From assembly GCA_900771165.1 (NCBI GenBank), contig CAAGMX010000451.1:1-17586 (forward strand): a stretch of 17,586 nt of DNA. The letters are read 5' to 3'. The DNA is from Victivallales bacterium. GTDB taxonomy: Bacteria; Verrucomicrobiota; Lentisphaeria; Oligosphaerales; Oligosphaeraceae. The translations under genes were made by a program, and so were the position numbers. Below are positions 1-6,513 of this stretch, in pieces. How positions within the stretch are numbered: the stretch's first letter is position 1; each line of letters begins with the position of its first letter. The notes below the pieces were generated by a model. The model was given only the letters and a program-made list of their open reading frames with translations, was not told the origin of the DNA and ran no database searches.

Positions 1-20
1 ACACGACGCTCTTCCGATCT
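1..20. other. Illumina adapter remnant at contig end
   Basis: Bases 1-20 (acacgacgctcttccgatct) are identical to the last 20 bases of the Illumina TruSeq universal adapter. The exbD reading frame runs from 200 down to 21, exactly 60 codons, and stops being biological where the adapter begins. This is a library artefact, not genome. Confidence 0.96.
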
Positions 21-200
21 CGGAAGGGTCTCTGACGTGGTCATGGCGGGGGGCACCACATCGGTCCGGTAATCCAGAATGGGGACGGTGATGATGAAGA
101 GAATCAGCAGGACGAAGGTCAAATCCATCAGCGGGGTCATGCTGACTTCCCCTTTGGGCAGAGGAGCCCCTGCCCGCCTGCCTCCTCTACGCCTCATCAT
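21..200 (-). CDS. exbD: ExbD/TolR-family biopolymer transport protein, partial (N-terminal 60 residues)
   Basis: This is the first 60 codons of an ExbD/TolR-type protein; the rest is lost at the contig end. After a basic cytoplasmic stretch (MMRRRGGRRAG) it shows the family signature: a short loop ending in MTPLMDLTFVLLILFII, with the conserved Asp at residue 26 inside the single membrane segment (about 24-41), then a periplasmic start (DYRTDVVPP). In this family the Asp is the proton-path residue that works with ExbB/TolQ to transmit proton-motive force to TonB- or TolA-like partners. The start at 200 is preceded by GGAGG about six bases upstream, inside the exbB end. The gene overlaps exbB by 14 bases, so translation is probably coupled. 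ExbD and TolR cannot be told apart from this fragment. Confidence 0.88.
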
Positions 201-1029
201 CTTCACCCTCCTTCATTCCCCCTTCCTCCTCCGCCTCGGAGACCACAAGGATGCGGGACGTGGCCGCCGGCTGCTGCGGCGTCACTGCGGCGGAAGCCGG
301 AGAAGGCTTTGCCCCGGAGGTGGTTCCGGCCACGCTGAGAGAGGCGCAGATCAGATTGCAGAACTCCTCCATGTCCCGCTTCCGGTCCTGGACTCCCTTG
401 AGAAGGAAATTATTCATCCAGGTGCCGGGAATGGCCACCACCAGACCCACCACCGTGGTGAGGAGGGCACCGGAGATACCGGGGGCGATGGCCTGGATGT
501 CGGGGCGCCCGCCGTTCTGGACGATGCCCACGAAGGTGGACATGACGCCCCAGACCGTGCCGAAGAGTCCCGCCAGCGGGGCGATGGTGACAATGCTGGC
601 GATGGTATGGAGATCCTCCTCCAGCTCCCGCTCCAGTTTGCTGAGCTTGTTCTCCATGGCCACCATAATGCGGTCCACCTCCTCCCCGGTGAGAGGCCGG
701 GGCAGGGTTCCTTCGGAGAAGAAGGCATAGCGCTGCTGGGCGGTGAGCCGGAGAATATCCTGGAGGGTCTGGCTGGCCTCCCGTCCCAGATCGGCCAGAT
801 TGCCCTGCAGCCGCTGATCCCGCTCCAGTTCCCCCAGAATCAGGTGGGCGGCACGGGCCTTGTCCTTCCGCTTCTGCACCTCCTGGTCCCGCGTTCTCTT
901 GTCCCGGATGAAGGCGCTCTTGGAACAGATGCGGGCGCAAATCAGGGCACTGAGGAAGGGAAAAATCAGAAGGAAAATGATCTTTCCGACGGTGTCACTG
1001 GACAGGAAGGCGTCACGAAGGATATCCAT
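187..1029 (-). CDS. exbB: MotA/TolQ/ExbB proton channel family protein
   Basis: This 280-residue inner-membrane protein of the TolQ/ExbB family forms the proton channel that works with ExbD/TolR. Membrane segment 1 is about residues 15-36. A cytoplasmic region with charged helices follows (40-140). The family core contains segment 2 (APLAGLFGTVWGVMSTFVGI, about 150-169) and segment 3 (GISGALLTTVVGLVVAIPG, about 184-202). The roughly 45-residue tail is Ala/Pro-rich and then Glu-rich. The reading frame stays open to 1125, but I chose the ATG at 1029 because the extra 32 residues are unlike the family and would lie wholly inside rsmA. With this start it overlaps rsmA by 17 bases, and no clear Shine-Dalgarno is seen, which suits translational coupling. 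It could serve TonB-dependent uptake, Tol-Pal or a gliding-type motor; the window does not decide. Confidence 0.88.
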   Translation of the reverse strand: MDILRDAFLSSDTVGKIIFLLIFPFLSALICARICSKSAFIRDKRTRDQEVQKRKDKARAAHLILGELERDQRLQGNLADLGREASQTLQDILRLTAQQRYAFFSEGTLPRPLTGEEVDRIMVAMENKLSKLERELEEDLHTIASIVTIAPLAGLFGTVWGVMSTFVGIVQNGGRPDIQAIAPGISGALLTTVVGLVVAIPGTWMNNFLLKGVQDRKRDMEEFCNLICASLSVAGTTSGAKPSPASAAVTPQQPAATSRILVVSEAEEEGGMKEGEDDEA

Positions 1030-1849
1030 GGGGAAGTTGGGCGAGTTGGATATACTGTTGGGGAGTGAGATTCTCGGCTCTGGCCGTGGCAGGAAGGCCC
1101 ATCTCCTCCAGAACTTTCGCCACATCTACCTTAGGAAGAAGGGGTTCCAGAAGTTTTCGGGTCTGCTTCCGCCGCTGGGAAAAGGCCGCAGCCGCCAATT
1201 TACCCGCCCGTTCCCGGACGGCGGGCTCCGCCAGGGGAGTCTCCCGGGCCTCCAGGGCCAGGAAGGCGGAATCCACCTCGGGAGGCGGGAAGAAGACGCC
1301 CCGGGGCACCATGCGGGTCACCCGGGGGAGATACTGGAAGGCCAGCCGCACCGTCAGCAGACCGTACTGGGGGGTTCCCGGGGTTGCCGCCAGGCGCTCT
1401 GCCATCTCCTTCTGGAGGAGGACATGGAGGGAGCGGGGCGGATTGGCGGCGGAGGTCATCCGGCCCAGGATCACGGAGGCGCAGGAGTAGGGGAGATTGG
1501 CGATGCAGCGATAGGGGGTTCCCGGCGGGAAGAGGGCATCGTAATCCGTCTTGCAGGCATCCTCCTGGCGCAGACGCAGCCTTTCCTCTCCCCCCAGTTC
1601 TTCCCGGAGATAGGCGGCCAGACGGGAGTCGAACTCCACGGCCGTCACCTGGCATCCCGCCGCCAGCAGACGACGGGTCAGGGCCCCCATGCCCGGCCCC
1701 ACCTCCAGCACAGCCTCCCCCGCCGCCGGCGCGGCGTCCCGCACCAGGGCATCCAGACAGTTTTCGTCCACAAGGAAGTTCTGTCCCAGGGATTTGCTGG
1801 GATGCATATCCAGCTTTTCCAGAACCGCGAACAGTTCCTTTCTCTTCAT
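1013..1849 (-). CDS. rsmA: 16S rRNA (adenine(1518)-N6/adenine(1519)-N6)-dimethyltransferase RsmA
   Basis: RsmA/KsgA transfers four methyl groups from S-adenosylmethionine to two adjacent adenines in helix 45 of 16S rRNA during late 30S assembly. At 278 residues it has normal family length. Visible motifs are KSLGQNFL (19-26), the SAM-binding loop EVGPGMGALT (49-58), the acidic ribose-binding end of strand 2 (VEFD, 71-74), the catalytic NLPY (118-121), and the C-terminal FSQRRKQTRKLL typical of the KsgA helical domain. It starts 4 bases after the HPr-like gene and its end overlaps exbB, so it belongs to the nusA-infB-rbfA transcription unit. Pairing with RbfA fits, since both act on 30S maturation. 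Nothing looks broken. Confidence 0.95.
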   Translation of the reverse strand: MKRKELFAVLEKLDMHPSKSLGQNFLVDENCLDALVRDAAPAAGEAVLEVGPGMGALTRRLLAAGCQVTAVEFDSRLAAYLREELGGEERLRLRQEDACKTDYDALFPPGTPYRCIANLPYSCASVILGRMTSAANPPRSLHVLLQKEMAERLAATPGTPQYGLLTVRLAFQYLPRVTRMVPRGVFFPPPEVDSAFLALEARETPLAEPAVRERAGKLAAAAFSQRRKQTRKLLEPLLPKVDVAKVLEEMGLPATARAENLTPQQYIQLAQLPHGYPS

Positions 1850-1853
1850 GGAC

Positions 1854-2153
1854 TCAGGATTCCCCGTTCTGAAGGAGGAAGAAGGGTTTCAGGGCCTCCA
1901 GGGCCTGGGAGGCATCCGTGCCCCGCACTTCAATGGTCAGCACCCGGTCGGCGGAGGCCCCCAGGGTCAGGAGAGCCAGAGGGCTCTTGCCGTCCGCACT
2001 GCGCTGGATATCCTGCCGCGTGACCGTCACCCGGGAGGCAAAGCCACGGCACGCCCGGGAAAGATCGCTGGCCACCTTCAGATGGAGGCCATTGGGATCC
2101 CGGACACAGCCCTCGGCCAGGAGAGTCACTTCAATAGGGGCGTCTTCGTCCAT
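1854..2153 (-). CDS. HPr family phosphocarrier-like protein
   Basis: This 99-residue protein has the length and fold pattern of HPr, the small phosphocarrier of the PTS. The active-site neighbourhood is DPNGLHLKVASDL with His24 in the place of HPr His15. The regulatory-serine region is DGKSPLALLTLGA with Ser57 in the place of Ser46. The C-terminal half ends in a helix (DASQALEALKPFF). It departs from classical HPr: GLHARPA reads GLHLKVA, so the Arg that stabilises phospho-His and the helix-capping Pro are replaced by Lys and Val. It sits between rbfA and rsmA, far from any PTS gene in this window, which suggests a regulatory (NPr/Crh-like) role rather than sugar transport; that is inference. 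A GTG at 2180 would add nine residues unlike HPr, so the ATG at 2153 is preferred. Neither start has a good Shine-Dalgarno. Confidence 0.75.
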   Translation of the reverse strand: MDEDAPIEVTLLAEGCVRDPNGLHLKVASDLSRACRGFASRVTVTRQDIQRSADGKSPLALLTLGASADRVLTIEVRGTDASQALEALKPFFLLQNGES

Positions 2154-2179
2154 GGATGGGGTAGTGGGGTGCCTCGCCA

Positions 2180-2200
2180 CCCCGGGACTCTTCCCCGGGG
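2180..2200 (-). repeat. GC hairpin upstream of the HPr-like gene
   Basis: A perfect 7-bp inverted repeat, ccccggg (2180-2186) and cccgggg (2194-2200), has a 7-base loop in the 93-base spacer between rbfA and the HPr-like start. No T-run follows on either strand, so it is not a standard terminator. It could slow or tune translation of the HPr-like gene, or mark an RNA processing site. Confidence 0.5.
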
Positions 2201-2246
2201 GGAAGGGGCGGAGGGTGGAGGAGAGAGTGGCTGAGGGGAGGAGACG

Positions 2247-2633
2247 TTACTCGGCCGGCGGCGAGGGTGCCGTTTCCTCCTGGGAAGGGAGATTCAGTTC
2301 GTTGAGGATGGTCAGCACCCGGTCCGCCCGTTCCGCCGTTTCATCCAGGCGGAAGTGGAGGACGGGGGTGTACTTCATGGGGACTTTTCGGGCGATGCCC
2401 TCCTGGAGGGCCACCCGCTTCCGCTTCAGCAGATCGGCGGCGCGGACTTTCGCCGCCGCCCCTCCGTAGACGGAGAAGTAGACGGTGGCGGTCCGGAGAT
2501 TGCTGGCCAGCTCCACCCCCGTGAAGGTGACCAGGGCATCCGTAATATGGGGGCGGAGAATCACCTCCCCCAGCAGCCCCAGCTCCCGCAGGATCTGGCA
2601 GTTGAGGCGGGCTATGCGATCTTCGGCAGGCAT
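2247..2633 (-). CDS. rbfA: 30S ribosome-binding factor RbfA
   Basis: RbfA binds the immature 30S subunit near helix 1/helix 44 of 16S rRNA and assists late maturation and cold adaptation. The 128-residue product follows the family pattern: an N-terminal helix with RIARLNCQILREL, then a KH-like core with ALVTFTGVELASNLRTATVYFSVYG (about 33-57), a helical part, and the conserved end VPMKYTPVLHFRLDETAERADRVLTIL. The final stretch (PSQEETAPSPPAE) is a short disordered tail. GAGG lies about five bases before the ATG. The gene begins 24 bases after infB, the common infB-rbfA order. Confidence 0.92.
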   Translation of the reverse strand: MPAEDRIARLNCQILRELGLLGEVILRPHITDALVTFTGVELASNLRTATVYFSVYGGAAAKVRAADLLKRKRVALQEGIARKVPMKYTPVLHFRLDETAERADRVLTILNELNLPSQEETAPSPPAE

Positions 2634-2657
2634 GGTTTCCTCGTCTCCCGGGATTCC

Positions 2658-4742
2658 CTACAGTTCGGGAAGAACCTTCTCCACGGTGAAGACCTGGATC
2701 CGGTCGCCCACCTCGAAATCCTCGAAGTTGTCCAGCCGGATACCGCATTCCTGACCCGCCTTCATCTCCCGGACATCCTCCTTGAAATGCTTCAGGGAGG
2801 CCACCAGACCAGAGTAGATCTGGCTGTCCTGCCGGAAGACCTTGGCCTTCTGGTTGACCTTGATGCTTCCGCTGGTCACCCGGCAGCCGCAGATCTTTCC
2901 GGTCTTGGAAATGTGGAAGACCTGGGCAATCTGGGCCTCGCCCAGCAGGCTCTCCCGGGTCTCCGGGGTGAGACGGCCCCGCATCACGTCCTCCAGGTCA
3001 TCCAGGAGATCGTAGATGATGGAATAGAGGCGGATCTCCACCCCCTTCTGCTTCGCCGTGCGGTTGACGCTGGGCATCGCCCGCACGTGGAAGCCCACGA
3101 TGATGGCCTTGCTGGCCGCCGCCAGGACAACGTCGGAATCCGTAATCTCCCCCACGCCGCCGTGGACAATCTTCACGGTGATCTTGGAGGATTTGATGCC
3201 GTTAATGGCCTCGGAGATGGCCTCCAGGGATCCCCGGACATCCGTCTTCAGGACCAGGTTCATCTCCACCACATCGTTGTTTTCCTTCTTGGCAGTGATC
3301 TTCCGGATGACCTCCTCCAGAGACATGGCCTTGGAATCCGCGACGCTCTCCTGGCGCTTCTTCTGCAGTTCCTCGTCCGCCGCCGCCTTGGCGCTCTTTT
3401 CATCCGGCTGCCAGACCACCCGGTCGCCGGCTTCGGGCACGCCGTTGTAGCCCATGATCTTCACCGGAGTGGAGGCGGTGGCCCGGGCCAGACGCTTTCC
3501 ATGGGTGTCCAGCAGCGCCCGGGCCTTGCCGTAGGTGGAGCCGCAGGAGAACCAGTCTCCCTGGCGGAGCACGCCGTTCCGCACCAGGATATTGGCGGTG
3601 GGGCCCATGCCCGTCTCCATCTGGGCCTCGATGACCAGCCCCTCGAAGGGAGCCTCCAGGTCCGCATGGAGCTCCAGCATCTCCGCTTCCAGCAGGATGC
3701 GCTCCAGCAACTCGTCCACGCCGTCGCCGGTGATGCCGCTGCAGGGGATGACGGCCGTCTCGCCGCCCCATTCCTCGGGCTGAATCCCGTTTTCCTGAAG
3801 CTGGCGCAGCACCCGATCCTTGTCACAGCCCGGCAAATCGCTTTTGGTCATGGCCACGATGATGGGGACCTTGGCCGCCTGGGCGTGGTGGATGGCCTCG
3901 ATGGTCTGGGGCATGCAGCCCTCCGGACCGGCAATCACCAGCACCGCCACATCCGTGGCATTGGCGCCCCGGGCCCGCATGGCCGTGAAGGCCGCATGGC
4001 CAGGAGTGTCCAGGAAGGTGATGGTCTGGTCCCCATACTGCGCCACAGAGGCACCGATGGCCTGGGTGATGCCACCCGCTTCCCCCGCCGCCACACGGGT
4101 CTTCCGGATGTAGTCCTGCAACGTGGTCTTGCCGTGGTCCACATGGCCCATGAACACCACCACGGGAGGACGCCCCACCTTCTTCCGGGGACGCCCGTCG
4201 CTGGCCGCCGCCGCAATGGCGGAAGCCTTCCGCTCAAAGACAGGGTGATTCCCCTTCTCCCGGCGCTCCTGGACAAATTTCTTCCCGTTCCGCTCGCAGA
4301 GCTTCTCCACCGTCTCCGTCTCCAGCACCTGGTTGATGGCGGCGAAGATGTTCAGGTGCATGAGCTGGATGATCAGCTCATTAGGCTTCAGCTTCAGGGC
4401 CGTGGCCAGATCCCGGACGGTGATGGGCGTCTTCAGGTGAATCTCGTTCCCGCTCTCTTCCTCCTCCAGGACCTCCTCCTCCTTCTCCTCCACGGGAGCC
4501 TTGTCCTCGGAGGAAACCGCCGTAGGAGCAGAAGACGCCGCGCCCCCGCGACGGGCCGCCTGCGCCTCCTTCCGGCTGTTGTAAATCTGCTTCCGGATCA
4601 GCTCGGCCTCCTCCTCGCTCAAGGTGCTGGAATGGGTCTTCACATTGTCAAAACCCTCCTTCTGGAGAAACTCCACCAACTCCTTGCTCTCCATGCCCAG
4701 CTCCCGGGCAAGCTGATTGACGCGTACTTTCGTCGTGGACAT
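2658..4742 (-). CDS. infB: Translation initiation factor IF-2
   Basis: IF-2 is the GTPase that brings fMet-tRNA to the 30S subunit and promotes subunit joining. The 694-residue product has an IF2_N-like helical module (1-55), an acidic Glu-rich linker (79-97), a second IF2_N-like module (about 103-155), the G domain (192-360), a beta-barrel domain II, then domains III and IV ending in [19 protein letters not shown]. The G1 loop GHVDHGKT (199-206) and G3 DTPGH (245-249, with the catalytic His) are intact. Three places differ from the usual sequence: G4 reads TKSD (299-302) rather than NKxD, G5 reads CSGI rather than SAK, and the usual ADDGVMPQT reads GPEGCMPQT (272-280). GGAGG lies 12 bases before the ATG, a long spacing. 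A 193-base hairpin-rich spacer separates it from nusA. Confidence 0.96.
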   Translation of the reverse strand: MSTTKVRVNQLARELGMESKELVEFLQKEGFDNVKTHSSTLSEEEAELIRKQIYNSRKEAQAARRGGAASSAPTAVSSEDKAPVEEKEEEVLEEEESGNEIHLKTPITVRDLATALKLKPNELIIQLMHLNIFAAINQVLETETVEKLCERNGKKFVQERREKGNHPVFERKASAIAAAASDGRPRKKVGRPPVVVFMGHVDHGKTTLQDYIRKTRVAAGEAGGITQAIGASVAQYGDQTITFLDTPGHAAFTAMRARGANATDVAVLVIAGPEGCMPQTIEAIHHAQAAKVPIIVAMTKSDLPGCDKDRVLRQLQENGIQPEEWGGETAVIPCSGITGDGVDELLERILLEAEMLELHADLEAPFEGLVIEAQMETGMGPTANILVRNGVLRQGDWFSCGSTYGKARALLDTHGKRLARATASTPVKIMGYNGVPEAGDRVVWQPDEKSAKAAADEELQKKRQESVADSKAMSLEEVIRKITAKKENNDVVEMNLVLKTDVRGSLEAISEAINGIKSSKITVKIVHGGVGEITDSDVVLAAASKAIIVGFHVRAMPSVNRTAKQKGVEIRLYSIIYDLLDDLEDVMRGRLTPETRESLLGEAQIAQVFHISKTGKICGCRVTSGSIKVNQKAKVFRQDSQIYSGLVASLKHFKEDVREMKAGQECGIRLDNFEDFEVGDRIQVFTVEKVLPEL

Positions 4743-4935
4743 ATTTTTCTGGTTCCTCCGTATTTTCCTGCGCCGACAATGCCGGCGACGTTCTCAGTTT
4801 CCTCGCAAGTCGCAGTCTTCCCGGGCCCTCCGGCTCTTCCGGAAGCCCGGGCGGATCCCGGACGTCCGCCCTCCCCCGAAACCGGGGAGAGAAACGTCAC
4901 GGGAGGCCCTCAAAGTGGGAAGGGGAAGGAAGACC
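4743..4935 (-). other. nusA-infB spacer with two hairpins
   Basis: No convincing gene is present; the usual ylxR is missing. Two inverted repeats stand out. The first (4820-4851) is a 7-bp cccgggc/gcccggg stem extended by an inner 5-bp tccgg/ccgga stem. The second (4871-4889) is a 6-bp ctcccc/ggggag stem. Neither is followed by a T-run on the minus strand, so they look like processing or translation-control structures, not terminators. The infB Shine-Dalgarno GGAGG is at 4755-4759. Confidence 0.6.
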
Positions 4936-6207
4936 CTACTGGGCCAGGGCGGCCACAATCTGGGCGGCGATGTCCGGCCCGATGCCGTCGATCTCCGCCA
5001 GTTCCTCCTGGCTGGCTTCCCGGAGCCCCTCCACAGAGTGGTACCCGTTGGCCACCAGCAGGTGGGCCGTCTCCTCGCTCACCCCGCAGGTCTCCGCCAG
5101 CAGCCTGGCCGCCTGGCGGATCATCTGCTCCATGGTGTTCTCCTCCTGGACAGGCTCCTCGGGGGAGAGACGCTCGATCTTGATCTTCCAGCCCAGAAGC
5201 TTCGCCGCCAGGCGGGCATTCTGGCCCTTCTTGCCAATGGAGAGGGAGAGCTGATCCTCGGTGACCCGCACCTGCAGCACCTTCTCCCCATTCTCCTCTT
5301 CCACAAAGACCTTGGCCAGCTTGGCGGGCTTCAGGGCATTCTCCGCAAAGACCCGGATGTCCGGATCCCAGTTGATGATGTCCACCTTTTCACCGCCCAG
5401 CTCGCTGACAATCATCCGCACCCGGGCACCCCGCACACCCACGCAGGCCCCCACCGGATCCACATTCGCCTGCTCGCTGTAGACGGCGATCTTGGTGCGG
5501 TAGCCCGGCTCCCGGGCCACGCCCTTGATCTCCACCGTGCCATCCGAAATCTCGCTGACCTCCCGCTCAAACAGCCGGCGGACAAAGTCCGCGCTGGAGC
5601 GGGTGACGAAGAGGCTGGCTCCCGGCTTGTCGGGGTTCAGGGTCTTCAGCAGCACGGTGATGTGGTCGTTGATCTCATACTGCTCCCCGGGAATGCATCC
5701 CTTGGGAGGCATGAGGCCCTCGGCGTTGCCGAAGTCAATCCAGACCCCGTTCTTGTCCCGCCGGGAAATGGTGCCGTTGAGCAGCTGGCCCTCCTGCCCC
5801 ATGAACTGGGAAACCACATGGCGCTTCTCCGCTTCCTGGAGGCCGGTGGTCAGCAGCTGGCGGGCGGCCTGGGAGGCAATGCGCCCGAAATCCTTGGTGT
5901 CCACCTCCCAGAGCACTTCCTTGCCCAGTTCCGCATCGGGAATCTTGGTGCGGGCCGTGGGCAGGTCGATTTCCAGGGTGGAATCCACCACCTTGGAGAC
6001 CACCATCAGACGGGCCAGACAGGCCACGCCGCCCTTCTCGTCAATCTTCACCTCCACATTCTGATAGTTGCGGACGGCCTTCCGGGCGGCTTCGCGAATG
6101 GTGCGCTCCAACATGACCACCAATTCCTCCCGGGAAACTCCCCGCTGTTTCGCCAGGTAGTCAATCAACTGCATGCGCTGCTTCTGCTCTTCCGTCATTT
6201 TGCTCAT
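4936..6207 (-). CDS. nusA: Transcription termination/antitermination factor NusA
   Basis: NusA binds RNA polymerase near the RNA exit channel and controls pausing, intrinsic termination and antitermination. The 423-residue product has the N-terminal RNAP-binding domain (about 1-130), an S1 domain (138-200, GTISRRDKNGVWIDF), KH1 with GVRG (257-260) in the hallmark DPVGACVGVRGARVRMIV, KH2 with GKKG (325-328), and one C-terminal helix-hairpin-helix-type region (368-423) containing EIDGIGPDIAAQI. The start at 6207 has an excellent GGAGG eight bases upstream. It is the first gene of the nusA-infB-rbfA-HPr-rsmA-exbBD unit; rimP, usually just upstream, is not here. Directly before its ribosome-binding site stands an intrinsic terminator, so expression may depend on read-through. 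NusA commonly modulates its own operon's terminators, so feedback is possible. Confidence 0.96.
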   Translation of the reverse strand: MSKMTEEQKQRMQLIDYLAKQRGVSREELVVMLERTIREAARKAVRNYQNVEVKIDEKGGVACLARLMVVSKVVDSTLEIDLPTARTKIPDAELGKEVLWEVDTKDFGRIASQAARQLLTTGLQEAEKRHVVSQFMGQEGQLLNGTISRRDKNGVWIDFGNAEGLMPPKGCIPGEQYEINDHITVLLKTLNPDKPGASLFVTRSSADFVRRLFEREVSEISDGTVEIKGVAREPGYRTKIAVYSEQANVDPVGACVGVRGARVRMIVSELGGEKVDIINWDPDIRVFAENALKPAKLAKVFVEEENGEKVLQVRVTEDQLSLSIGKKGQNARLAAKLLGWKIKIERLSPEEPVQEENTMEQMIRQAARLLAETCGVSEETAHLLVANGYHSVEGLREASQEELAEIDGIGPDIAAQIVAALAQ

Positions 6208-6230
6208 CGTGCTATCCTCCGTTTGTAGCG

Positions 6231-6261
6231 GAAAAAAAGAAAGCGGGTCAACAGACCCGCT
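6231..6261 (-). terminator. Intrinsic terminator just upstream of nusA
   Basis: On the minus strand a perfect 8-bp stem AGCGGGTC/GACCCGCT with a TGTT loop (6242-6261) is followed by TTCTTTTTTT. This is a textbook Rho-independent terminator, ending 24 bases before the nusA ATG. It either ends a small RNA made upstream or attenuates the nusA operon. Confidence 0.9.
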
Positions 6262-6411
6262 CCAAGACGTCTGTGTTGCTCCCGGATCCGCCAGGGCAGG
6301 GAATTTTGCGGAACGCCGAAATCCTCCTAGGGAGCGTCGTCACCAAAGTGACCGGAAAGGAGAGGCGTGGCGCAAAGAACCACCTTCGCGGATTCAGGAT
6401 GATGTGGAACG
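6231..6411 (-). ncRNA. Candidate rod-like structured RNA (6S-like layout) or nusA leader
   Basis: Read on the minus strand, this stretch forms six properly nested helices: 6405-6411 with 6258-6265, 6388-6395 with 6284-6291, 6371-6376 with 6305-6310, 6364-6368 with 6313-6317, 6358-6362 with 6324-6328, and 6348-6352 with 6339-6343 (loop caaa on the plus strand). An 11 x 13 base internal bubble separates the outer helices from a 72-base terminal arm. The intrinsic terminator follows, giving about 180 nt in all. Length and a central bubble in a long rod resemble 6S RNA, the regulator that binds RNA polymerase, but I cannot match a sequence consensus. It could instead be the attenuator leader of nusA. 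The helices are short and found by eye; no covariance was tested. Confidence 0.42.
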
Positions 6412-6414
6412 TGG

Positions 6415-6422
6415 ATAATATA
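6415..6422 (-). promoter_or_regulatory. Possible -10 element for the upstream RNA/nusA unit
   Basis: The minus strand reads TATATTAT here in an otherwise GC-rich neighbourhood. A transcript starting about seven bases downstream would begin at the outer helix of the candidate RNA. No good -35 hexamer is seen at the right distance, so the call is weak. Confidence 0.3.
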
Positions 6423-6513
6423 GCGCAGGAACCCTGCCCCGCGACAGGGGACAGACGGTATATTTCCCCCCGCAATTTCCCCCCCCTCCTCTCCCCTCCT
6501 CCCGGATTCCCCT

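Larger units (their letters stand above)
6208..6513. other. Divergent nusA/rodA intergenic region
   Basis: This 306-base region lies between the divergent genes nusA and rodA. From left to right it holds the nusA Shine-Dalgarno (GGAGG, 6216-6220), the minus-strand terminator and candidate structured RNA, an AT-rich patch around 6414-6422, a weak 5-bp hairpin (6432-6449), and a pyrimidine tract (about 6464-6513) leading into rodA. A 75-codon minus-strand frame here looks spurious. Confidence 0.7.

Noticed and set aside
1030..1125. Longer exbB start inside rsmA
   Set aside because: The extra residues are basic and non-membrane, unlike the family, and would deepen the overlap with rsmA to 113 bases.
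2154..2180. GTG start for the HPr-like protein
   Set aside because: It adds nine residues without similarity to HPr and has no better ribosome-binding site than the ATG at 2153.
4820..4851. Strong hairpin between nusA and infB as a terminator
   Set aside because: No T-run follows on the minus strand, and infB has no other obvious promoter, so transcription most likely continues.
4640..4900. 86-codon minus-strand frame in the nusA-infB spacer as a possible YlxR
   Set aside because: It overlaps the infB start out of frame and lacks the YlxR motif (GCxxR followed by K-rich sequence).
2355..5183. 942-codon open frame on the plus strand opposite rbfA and infB
   Set aside because: It is antisense to clear rbfA and infB and has no family features. 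Long antisense frames are expected in GC-rich genes with strong third-position bias.
6248..6475. 75-codon minus-strand frame upstream of nusA
   Set aside because: No recognisable features, and it runs through the nested helices and into the terminator stem; a structured RNA explains the region better.
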